Source: Planctomycetota bacterium
GTDB lineage: Bacteria; Planctomycetota; Phycisphaerae; Phycisphaerales; UBA1924
Assembly: GCA_023429345.1 (NCBI GenBank)
Contig: JAEYVB010000028.1
Location: forward strand, 1 to 6,161
Length of the DNA stretch: 6,161 nt
Reading direction: 5' to 3'
This document shows positions 1 to 5,667 of the stretch, one piece after another. How positions within the stretch are numbered: position 1 is the first letter of the stretch; each line of letters begins with the position of its first letter. Under the pieces are notes generated by a model, which was not told the DNA's origin, ran no database searches, and saw only the letters and a program-made list of their open reading frames with translations. The translations under genes were made by a program, and so were the position numbers.

Positions 1-1
1 C

Positions 2-1288
2 GGGCACGTGGGGGGCTTCAACGACCCGATGGTGGACTGCCGCGAGAGCAAGCAGCGGTACCGCGCGGACCACCTGCTGGTGGCGAGCGTGGAAGGGTCC
101 GGGCAGATGTACGCCTTCCTCGAGAGCGACGATGAGCTGAGGGCGCAGGCCGTCAAGCGGCTCTCGAAGTACGCCAAGCGCGAGCTGACGCCCGGCGACA
201 TCGAGGTCAGACCGTTCGCGAAGATGGCGGCGGCCGACTACACGCGGGTGGTCGGACCGCACGCCAAGGAGGCCGGCACGCTCACCGAGCCCCGCCAGTT
301 CAACCTCATGTTCCACAGCTACACCGGCGCGGTCTTCGACGAGGAGAGCAAGGTCCACCTCCGCCCCGAGACGGCCCAGGGGGTGTTCGTCCAGTTCAAG
401 AACGTGGTGGACACCACGCGGGTCAAGATCCCCTTCGGGATCGGCAACACGGGCAAGAGCTTCCGCAACGAGGTGACGCCGCGGAACTTCACCTACCGCT
501 CGCGCGAGTTCGAGCAGATGGAGCTGGAGTTCTTCTGCCATCCCGACGAGAGCATGGACTGGTACGCGTTCTGGCGGGATTTCCGCATGGAGTGGTGGCA
601 GAAGATCGGCCTCGCGGGCGAGAACCTGATCCTGCGGGAACACGAGAAGGATGAGCTCTCGCACTACTCGCGCGGGACGAGCGATGTCGAGTACCGGTTC
701 CCGTTCACCGCGCCGGGGTTCGGGGAGCTCGAAGGGATCGCGCACCGCGGCGACTACGACCTCACGCAGCACCAGAAGCACTCGGGGGCGAAGCTTGAGT
801 ACTTCGACCAGGACCGGGGCGAGCTGCTGCCCAACGGGTCCAGGAAGGGCGAGCGGTACCTGCCGCACTGCATCGAGCCGGCCGCGGGGCTGGACCGGGG
901 CGTGCTGGCCATCCTCTGCGAGAGCTACACGAAGGACGAGTCGCGGCCGAGCCCGGAGATCATGCGCTTCCACCCGCGCCTGGCCCCGATCAAGGCGGCG
1001 GTTTTCCCGCTGGTGAACAAGGAAGGGATGCCGGAGGTCGCGGAGAAGCTCTACGACGATCTGGCCCGACGCTTCGCGAAGGTCGGTTTCATCGAGACGG
1101 ACGCCAAGCAGTCGATCGGCAAGCGGTACGCCCGGATGGATGAGGCCGGCTGCCCGTTCTGCTTCACGATCGACGGCGAGACGCTGAAGGACCAGACTGT
1201 CACGGTCCGCGAGCGCGACACCGGGAGCCAGAGCCGCATCGCCATCGACGCGGCGCCCGCGTTCCTGGCCGATCGCCTCGGGTTGTGA
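2..1288 (+). CDS. glyQS: Glycine--tRNA ligase, alpha2 (single-chain) type, 5'-truncated
   Basis: This cytoplasmic class II aminoacyl-tRNA synthetase attaches glycine to tRNA(Gly) using ATP. The reading frame is already open at base 2 (GHVGGFNDPMVDCR...), so the GTG at 8 is an internal valine and the true start lies left of the window. Numbering from that GTG, the catalytic core shows the conserved LRPETAQGVFVQF block (118-130). The class II motif 2 follows (152-176, with FRNE at its start and the REFEQMELEFF end), and then motif 3 (GLDRGVLAIL, 294-303), which carries the ATP-binding arginine. The C-terminal anticodon-binding domain (about 323-415) includes HPRLAPIKAAVFPLV and the GKRYARMDEAGCPFC segment. 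About 427 residues are visible; single-chain GlyRS proteins are usually around 450-600, so a short N-terminal piece is missing. The motifs fit the alpha2 (archaeal/eukaryal-like) form, not the alpha2beta2 enzyme encoded by separate glyQ and glyS genes. It ends in TGA at 1286-1288, and no frameshift is seen. Confidence 0.97.
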   Translation, partial: GHVGGFNDPMVDCRESKQRYRADHLLVASVEGSGQMYAFLESDDELRAQAVKRLSKYAKRELTPGDIEVRPFAKMAAADYTRVVGPHAKEAGTLTEPRQFNLMFHSYTGAVFDEESKVHLRPETAQGVFVQFKNVVDTTRVKIPFGIGNTGKSFRNEVTPRNFTYRSREFEQMELEFFCHPDESMDWYAFWRDFRMEWWQKIGLAGENLILREHEKDELSHYSRGTSDVEYRFPFTAPGFGELEGIAHRGDYDLTQHQKHSGAKLEYFDQDRGELLPNGSRKGERYLPHCIEPAAGLDRGVLAILCESYTKDESRPSPEIMRFHPRLAPIKAAVFPLVNKEGMPEVAEKLYDDLARRFAKVGFIETDAKQSIGKRYARMDEAGCPFCFTIDGETLKDQTVTVRERDTGSQSRIAIDAAPAFLADRLGL

Positions 1289-1345
1289 AGGCGGGAAGGT
1301 TCGCGGGACGCTGTCCTTGCGTTGGGGACCATGCGCGGGGGACCT

Positions 1346-1362
1346 CAGGGATTTCATCCCTG
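1346..1362 (+). other. Small perfect hairpin in the gap after glyQS
   Basis: CAGGGAT (1346-1352) and ATCCCTG (1356-1362) form a perfect 7-bp stem with a TTC loop. It lies 57 bases after the glyQS stop. No T-run follows, so it is not a canonical intrinsic terminator. It might protect the glyQS mRNA 3' end, belong to the leader of the next gene, or be part of a dispersed palindromic element. Function unknown. Confidence 0.45.
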
Positions 1363-1371
1363 TCGTGAACG

Positions 1372-1391
1372 CCGGGTGTTAATCCACCCGG
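1372..1391 (+). other. Second perfect hairpin, upstream of the DUF11 lipoprotein gene
   Basis: CCGGGTG (1372-1378) and CACCCGG (1385-1391) form a 7-bp stem around an AT-rich 6-base loop (TTAATC). It lies 9 bases after the first hairpin and ends 63 bases before the chosen start at 1455. The left arm can also pair with a second copy of the right arm at 1411-1418 (ACACCCGG, 8 bp), so two exclusive folds are possible. No poly-T tract follows. A leader or REP-like role is inference. Confidence 0.45.
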
Positions 1392-1441
1392 ATGAATGGC
1401 CGCGCGCCGCACACCCGGTCTACAACCAGCCACGGGTACAC

Positions 1442-1449
1442 AAAGGGGG
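1442..1449 (+). promoter_or_regulatory. Ribosome binding site deciding the lipoprotein start
   Basis: AAAGGGGG sits 5 bases before the ATG at 1455. This purine-rich Shine-Dalgarno-like stretch favours that start over the in-frame ATG at 1392. The protein from 1455 also begins directly with a lipoprotein signal peptide, while the 21 extra residues from 1392 look non-coding, and the 1392 ATG follows directly on the second hairpin. Confidence 0.65.
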
Positions 1450-1454
1450 CTCCA

Positions 1455-3029
1455 ATGAATGTGAGAAGCATGGTTGTGCCGACCGCGGTGGCGGCTTTGG
1501 TGCTGGTGGCGGGCGGGTGCGAGTCGAACAAGACCTCGCGGGCATCCTCGAACGACGGGGTTTACCGCAGCGATGCCGCGGCGAGACCCTCGGGGCAGTC
1601 GCGGCAGGCCTCGCAGGCGACGCCGCGGAACCGGGTGTTCGGGATCTCCGAGATGTCGTTCCCGACCGGCAGTTCCGATTCGAGCCTGGTGCGCGTGACG
1701 ACGCAGTCGCGGCAGGAGCAGGCGCGGGTGGGCCAGCCTTTCGCGTACGAGTTCAACGTGACCAACCTCTCGAACGACCTGACGCTCGAGAACGTGACGA
1801 TCCACCAGGACATGCCGGGGAACATGCAGATCGCGGGCGTGCGTCCCGAGGGCCTGGCCGAGGGCGGGGCCCCTGGCGAGTGGCAGATCGGGCAGCTCGC
1901 GCCCGGCGAGACCAAGACGTTCGAGGTCGCGATGGTCCCGCAGGAGCCCGGGCGCTTCGACACCTGCGTCCGCGTCAGCTACGACCCGGTGCTGTGCACG
2001 ACGATCGATGTCGTTGCGCCGGAGCTGCGCCTGACCAAGGAGGTGCCGCCGCAGGTGCTGGTGTGCGAGCCGATCCCCGTCCGCTACGTCGTGACCAACA
2101 CGGGCAGCGGCAACGCCGAGAACGTGATCATCCGCGAGCAGCTCCCAGAGGGGATTACGGGCCCGGACGGCGCCCGCGTCATCGAGATCGACGCCGGGAC
2201 CCTCGGCGCGGGGCAGAGCAAGGAGTTCACGATGAACCTCCGCGCTCAGCGCCCCGGCGAGTTCGCCGGCGAGGCGATGGCCCTCTCCGAGGGCGGACTC
2301 GAGGCCCGCGCCGACGCACGCCCGACGCTCATCGGCGCGCCGGACCTCGAGATCGAGCTCACCGGCCCGGAGAACGAGTTCACCGGCAAACCCGTCGAGT
2401 ACCAGATCGTGCTGCACAACCGCGGCAACGCGCCCGCGGCCAACACCACCCTGAACCTGACGGTCGACCCGTCGGCCAAGCTCGTCAGCAGCTCGCTGCC
2501 GGTCAAGGGCGGCTTCGCCAACATCGACTTCGGCACCATCCCGCCGGGGCAGAGCAAGGAGGCCGTCTTTGTCTTCCAGATGGGCCGCCCGGGCGAGGTG
2601 CAGTTCGCCGCCGACGCGACCGCCGTTTGCGCCGACCGGCCGAGCCAGCAGCTGGTCACCACCATCCGCGGCGTCTCGTCCCTGCTCCTGGAGGTCGTCG
2701 ACAACAACGACCCGGTGCGCATCGGGACGGAGGAGGTCTACCAGATCATGGTGGTCAACCAGGGTGGGATGGACGATCACAACATCCAGGTCGTCGCCGA
2801 GGTGCCCGAGCAGTTCGAGATCGTGCGCGTGCAGGGGCCGACCCAGCCGCAGGGCGAGGGCCGGCAGCTCGTCTTCGGGCCCGTCGCGACCCTGCCCGCC
2901 GGTGAGCGGGTCGTGTGGAACATCACCGTCCGGGCCCGCGCCGGGGGCGATGTCCGCTTCAAGACGCAGATGACCAGCGACAACGTCATCGAGCCGGTCA
3001 TCGAGACCGAGGCGACCCGTCTCTACTGA
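1455..3029 (+). CDS. Predicted lipoprotein with four DUF11/OmcB-like repeats
   Basis: This is a 524-residue envelope protein of unknown exact role. Residues 1-22 form a signal peptide: N-terminal Arg, hydrophobic VVPTAVAALVLVAGG, then Cys22. The sequence VAGGC is a slightly atypical lipobox, so lipidation is likely but not certain. A Ser/Arg/Gln-rich linker (about 23-78) leads to four tandem beta-sandwich-type repeats at roughly 80-188, 190-295, 296-404 and 408-520. Each begins with a strand followed by a V.N or V.N.G motif (FNVTNLSN, YVVTNTGSG, IVLHNRGN, MVVNQGG). Each also has a later turn of the form L.PG(E/Q).K.F (QLAPGETKTF, TLGAGQSKEF, TIPPGQSKEA, TLPAGERVVW). This pattern is known from DUF11 domains, found in chlamydial OmcB and many planctomycete surface proteins. 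Cysteines 171, 181 and 204 cluster at the repeat 1/2 junction; C392 ends repeat 3. It is probably exported and structural or adhesive. It stands alone between a hairpin-rich leader and a strong terminator. A CARDB-type assignment of the repeats is the main alternative. Confidence 0.88.
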   Translation: MNVRSMVVPTAVAALVLVAGGCESNKTSRASSNDGVYRSDAAARPSGQSRQASQATPRNRVFGISEMSFPTGSSDSSLVRVTTQSRQEQARVGQPFAYEFNVTNLSNDLTLENVTIHQDMPGNMQIAGVRPEGLAEGGAPGEWQIGQLAPGETKTFEVAMVPQEPGRFDTCVRVSYDPVLCTTIDVVAPELRLTKEVPPQVLVCEPIPVRYVVTNTGSGNAENVIIREQLPEGITGPDGARVIEIDAGTLGAGQSKEFTMNLRAQRPGEFAGEAMALSEGGLEARADARPTLIGAPDLEIELTGPENEFTGKPVEYQIVLHNRGNAPAANTTLNLTVDPSAKLVSSSLPVKGGFANIDFGTIPPGQSKEAVFVFQMGRPGEVQFAADATAVCADRPSQQLVTTIRGVSSLLLEVVDNNDPVRIGTEEVYQIMVVNQGGMDDHNIQVVAEVPEQFEIVRVQGPTQPQGEGRQLVFGPVATLPAGERVVWNITVRARAGGDVRFKTQMTSDNVIEPVIETEATRLY

Positions 3030-3054
3030 TCAGGCCGTCGAACAGAGCAACCCC

Positions 3055-3089
3055 AGAGCCCCCGGCCCGCGCCGGGGGCTCTTCTCTTT
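3055..3089 (+). terminator. Rho-independent terminator of the DUF11 lipoprotein gene
   Basis: A perfect 12-bp stem (3055-3066 AGAGCCCCCGGC with 3071-3082) closes a 4-base CCGC loop and is followed by the T-rich tail TTCTCTTT up to 3089. It lies 25 bases after the stop codon. The strong GC stem and T-rich tail fit an intrinsic terminator read on the plus strand, separating the lipoprotein gene from the downstream operon. Confidence 0.87.
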
Positions 3090-3140
3090 GAGGGCGTATT
3101 CCCCCGGGCGTCGGACCCCGCCGGGCCGTATGGTGGACGA

Positions 3141-3944
3141 ATGCTCGCCGCGAACTCCGCCTCCTTCTCATACCGAGCCGAAAGGCCCGTGCTCCGGGGC
3201 GTGCAACTCGGTCTGGAGCCCGGGAGCATGACCGCGATCATCGGGCCCAACGGCGCCGGCAAGTCGACCCTTGTCCGGCTGCTGGTCGGGGTGCTGCGCC
3301 CGACGGCCGGGTCCGTGGCGCTCGACGGCGAGGAGCTCGGCGCCATGAGCCACCGGGAGCGAGCCCGGCGGATCGCCTATATCCCGCAGCGAACCTCCGT
3401 CGCCTTCGCCTATACCGTCCGCCAGTACGTGGCCCTCGGCCGCTACAGCTCCGGCCCGGTCGATGACGCCCTCCCCATCGAGCGGGCGCTGGCCCGGATG
3501 GACCTCTCCGGACGCGCGGGCGACCCGCTCCCGGAGCTTTCCGCCGGCCAGCAGCAGCGCGCGGCCTTTGCCCGGGCGCTCGCGCAGCTCGACCTGAGCC
3601 CGGCGCCCGGGGGCACGCGCGCGTTGCTCGCCGATGAGCCGATTTCCGCGATGGACCCTCTGCACGCCATCCGGGCGATGGAGGTCCTCCGCGAGCAGGC
3701 CGCGGCCGGGCTGGCCGTCGGCGTCGTGCTGCACGACATGTCCATGGCCCTCCACTGGTGCGACCGGGCCGTGCTCCTCTCGGGGGAGGGCAGCGTGGCC
3801 GCGGCGGGCGAATGCCGCGAGGTGCTCGCCCCCGGGGTCCTGGACGCGGTGTTCGGCGTCCGGTTCGTGCGGCTGGAGGCACCCGGCGGGGCCGCGGCGA
3901 TCATCCCCGAGTCCACCCCCGCGCCCGGGCTGGCCTCCCACTAG
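3141..3944 (+). CDS. ABC transporter ATP-binding protein, iron-chelate/heme/B12 import-like
   Basis: This 267-residue nucleotide-binding subunit hydrolyses ATP on the cytoplasmic face to drive a membrane transporter. Visible motifs are Walker A GPNGAGKST (35-43), Q-loop Gln83 in YIPQR, signature LSAGQQQR (133-140; second Gly of LSGGQ is Ala), Walker B ALLADEP (161-167, catalytic Glu166), D-loop SAMDP (169-173) and switch His198 in LHDM. The set is complete, so it should be active. The short A-domain, the AYTVRQYVALGRY segment and the insertion between signature and Walker B (about 150-160) resemble the FecE/FhuC/BtuD/HmuV group. HmuV proteins carry a comparable insertion. The substrate cannot be read from the sequence. 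A Pro/Ala-rich tail follows residue 247. The ATG at 3141 is preceded by GGTGGA (3132-3137), and the protein opens as this family normally does. No permease or binding-protein gene is in the window. The next gene starts 9 bases after the stop, suggesting co-transcription. Confidence 0.92.
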   Translation: MLAANSASFSYRAERPVLRGVQLGLEPGSMTAIIGPNGAGKSTLVRLLVGVLRPTAGSVALDGEELGAMSHRERARRIAYIPQRTSVAFAYTVRQYVALGRYSSGPVDDALPIERALARMDLSGRAGDPLPELSAGQQQRAAFARALAQLDLSPAPGGTRALLADEPISAMDPLHAIRAMEVLREQAAAGLAVGVVLHDMSMALHWCDRAVLLSGEGSVAAAGECREVLAPGVLDAVFGVRFVRLEAPGGAAAIIPESTPAPGLASH

Positions 3945-3953
3945 AATGGTCCC

Positions 3954-4802
3954 GTGAATCTCCCGGCAATCCTGGCCCAGGGCGGCGGTGGCGGCGGCGG
4001 CATCCAGTGGATGCAGTTGCTGGGCTTTCTGCTGGTCGTGGGGCTCTCGGCGCTGAGCTGGTTGTTCCAGAAGCTCGCGGAGGCACGCGAGAAGAAGAAG
4101 CGGCAGGACATGGCCGAGCGCCGCAAGCTTGAGACCCTGCGGACCGGGCGCGAGGCGGAAGTCGAAGAGGCACCGTCCTCGGTCACCAGCCGGCAGCAGG
4201 AACTCGCGGTCAAGCGCCAGGCGCAACTCGAGGAACTGAGGCGTCGGCAGCAGGAGCGGGCGCGGCAGCAGACGCAGGCGCCCTCGCCCGTCCGGCCGCG
4301 GCCGGCGACCACCCGCGTCGCCACGCCCAGGCCGGTCCCGACGCGCGGGGGATCGCAGCCCCCGCCGATCGTCTTCATCCCGGGGAGCTCCGGCCCGATC
4401 GTGGTGAACCCGCGTCGGCCCGCGCCGCCGCAGCGTACGGTCGCGACGCAGAGGCCGACCGCGGCCCAGCGGACGGCGGCGCAGGTCAGCGATCGCGGGA
4501 AGAAGTTGCCGCAGGGCCCGGCCCGGCAGCGGCCGAGCACGGAGCGGCGGCCACAAGTCAGGCCCGAACGGCGGGAGGACCCCCAGGCCGCGTCGACGTC
4601 GGCGAACACCTCGCACGGCCTGCTCTCGGACATCAACACCCGCACGGCCGCGGCACAGATCGAGGGACCGAGCGGCCCCGCGATGGACCTGGGGGGGCAG
4701 CTCCCGCGCACCGCCGAGGAGTGGCGAAACGCGTTCATCATGCGGGAGGTGCTCGCGGCACCGCTGGCTCTGCGGGCCCCGGGCGAGGATCCGCTGCAGT
4801 GA
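3954..4802 (+). CDS. Single-span membrane protein with Gly run and disordered Arg/Pro/Gln-rich region, function unknown
   Basis: I do not recognise a characterised family. The 282-residue product has four parts. A short N-terminus ends in seven consecutive glycines (10-16, bases 3981-4001). One hydrophobic helix follows (about 17-38, IQWMQLLGFLLVVGLSALSW). A highly charged, probably coiled-coil stretch runs from about 39 to 106, rich in Lys, Arg, Glu and Gln. A long Pro/Arg/Gln/Thr-rich, probably disordered segment runs from about 107 to 220. The last 30 residues are more ordered (EEWRNAFIMREVLAAPLALR, 255-274) and may be a conserved short helix. The positive residues after the helix suggest a cytoplasmic C-terminus. 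The GTG at 3954 is the only reasonable start; the ATG at 3946 stops after three codons. The Shine-Dalgarno is weak, so coupling to the ABC gene 9 bases upstream is likely. The stop TGA (4800-4802) overlaps the next gene's GTG. The low-complexity frame, flanked tightly by genes on both sides, argues for real coding. Confidence 0.76.
   Translation: MNLPAILAQGGGGGGGIQWMQLLGFLLVVGLSALSWLFQKLAEAREKKKRQDMAERRKLETLRTGREAEVEEAPSSVTSRQQELAVKRQAQLEELRRRQQERARQQTQAPSPVRPRPATTRVATPRPVPTRGGSQPPPIVFIPGSSGPIVVNPRRPAPPQRTVATQRPTAAQRTAAQVSDRGKKLPQGPARQRPSTERRPQVRPERREDPQAASTSANTSHGLLSDINTRTAAAQIEGPSGPAMDLGGQLPRTAEEWRNAFIMREVLAAPLALRAPGEDPLQ
4785..4789 (+). promoter_or_regulatory. Ribosome binding site for the HEAT-repeat lipoprotein gene
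   Basis: GAGGA lies inside the end of the preceding gene, 9 bases before the GTG at 4799. It supports that start and the GTGA overlap. A competing site, GGAG at 4818-4821, lies 10 bases before the alternative GTG at 4832. Confidence 0.5.
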
Positions 4803-5629
4803 ACTCGCCCCGTTCCTGGAGCTTGCCGCCGGTGAAGCGTGCCCGCCTGTTGCTCGTGATGGTCCCGCTGCTGGGCGGGTGCGGCGTGGAACTCAAGCCT
4901 GGGGCCGAGAGCATCCTCGAGGCGTTCGGCTCGGAGCTCTCGCCGAGCGACCTGGCGGCGATGTCCATCGATCCCTACGACGCGAACAACCGCTACCGCG
5001 GGACGCTGGGGCTGGCCTCCGCGTACTTCGCCAACGAGCCCGTGTACATCGCGCTTTTCGAGGCGAACATCGACGACACCGACCCGGCGGTGCGCATGGC
5101 GGCGACCCGGGGGCTGGCGAATCACGGCGAGCCGCGGCACGTCCCGCTCCTCCTGACGTCGCTGGCGGACCCGAACAAGATCGTGCGGCTGGAGGCGGCG
5201 CGGGGGCTGCAGCGGCTGCACGACGCCGCGGCCGTGGGCCCGCTGATCGACGCGCTGCGCGAGCCGCGGGGGGAGCTGAAGGCACCGTCGGAGGCGGAGC
5301 CGGAGGTCCGGGCCGAGGCCGCCGATGCGCTGGGGCAGTACGCGGAGCTGCGCGTCGTGCACGAGCTGGTCGCGGCGCTGGACGATTCGGACCTGGCGGT
5401 GAACGATGCGGCGCTGCGCTCCCTGCGGACGCTGACGGGGCAGGACTTCGGGGTCGACCGCGCGACGTGGGCGGACTGGCTGTCGCGGACGCAGGCGCCG
5501 TTCGCCGGGCGCGGGCTCTACACGTACCCCGCGTACCGGCGGGAGATGCGGTTCTACGAGTACATCCCTTTCGTGCCCAAGCCGCGGAACGAGGTGGCGG
5601 CGCCGCCGGCGGGGCTGCCGCGCGGCTGA
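4799..5629 (+). CDS. HEAT-repeat lipoprotein
   Basis: This 276-residue predicted lipoprotein probably acts as a protein-binding scaffold anchored to a membrane. Starting from GTG 4799, residues 12-28 form a signal peptide (VKRAR, then LLLVMVPLLGGC) with a good lipobox, LGGC, placing the lipidated Cys at 28. After a short linker, helical pairs of HEAT type run from about 80 to 215. The clearest are DPAVRMAATRGLANHG (95-110), DPNKIVRLEAARGLQRL (124-140), EPEVRAEAADALGQY (167-181) and DSDLAVNDAALRSLRTL (196-212). The acidic-x-x-V-R-x-x-A-A-x-x-L pattern is typical. The block ends in TGQDFGVDRATWADWL (213-228), a cap I associate with bacterial HEAT proteins. An aromatic, basic tail follows (about 240-262). 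HEAT arrays bind partners and have no catalytic site. The start is uncertain: GTG 4832 would give a more compact signal peptide, while GTG 4799 gives a GTGA overlap with the upstream gene and a better-spaced GAGGA. The layout suggests translational coupling within one operon. Confidence 0.86.
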   Translation: MNSPRSWSLPPVKRARLLLVMVPLLGGCGVELKPGAESILEAFGSELSPSDLAAMSIDPYDANNRYRGTLGLASAYFANEPVYIALFEANIDDTDPAVRMAATRGLANHGEPRHVPLLLTSLADPNKIVRLEAARGLQRLHDAAAVGPLIDALREPRGELKAPSEAEPEVRAEAADALGQYAELRVVHELVAALDDSDLAVNDAALRSLRTLTGQDFGVDRATWADWLSRTQAPFAGRGLYTYPAYRREMRFYEYIPFVPKPRNEVAAPPAGLPRG

Positions 5630-5667
5630 GGCGGGCGCACGGCCGTCGGGCCCCAGCAGGTGCGGGT

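Noticed and set aside
1392..1454. N-terminal extension of the DUF11 lipoprotein from the ATG at 1392
   Set aside because: It would bury the signal peptide 21 residues inside the protein. Its ATG directly follows a hairpin arm, and the well-spaced AAAGGGGG supports the start at 1455.
1289..1454. Sigma-70-type promoter for the DUF11 lipoprotein gene
   Set aside because: AT-richer bits such as GTTAAT (1378-1383) and TACAAC (1421-1426) have no -35 element at proper spacing, so no promoter can be assigned.
1200..2780. Long minus-strand open frame (526 codons) opposite the DUF11 lipoprotein gene
   Set aside because: It is low-complexity His/Arg/Leu-rich sequence with no recognisable domain. The plus-strand frame has a signal peptide, repeats and a terminator.
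1322..2905. Alternative plus-strand frame overlapping the DUF11 lipoprotein
   Set aside because: The translation is Arg/Gly/Pro-rich without structure and is an out-of-frame shadow of the real gene.
3981..4001. GGN repeat as a microsatellite or phase-variation tract
   Set aside because: It encodes seven in-frame glycines and its unit is a triplet, so length changes would not shift the frame. It is a coding low-complexity run.
3168..4616. Minus-strand open frame opposite the ABC ATPase
   Set aside because: The plus strand encodes a complete set of ABC ATPase motifs; the antisense frame is compositional.
5630..5667. Possible bidirectional terminator between the convergent genes
   Set aside because: The 38-base gap has a short palindrome (ACGGCCGT, 5639-5646) and GC-rich inverted pieces, but no stable long stem and no T-run in either direction.
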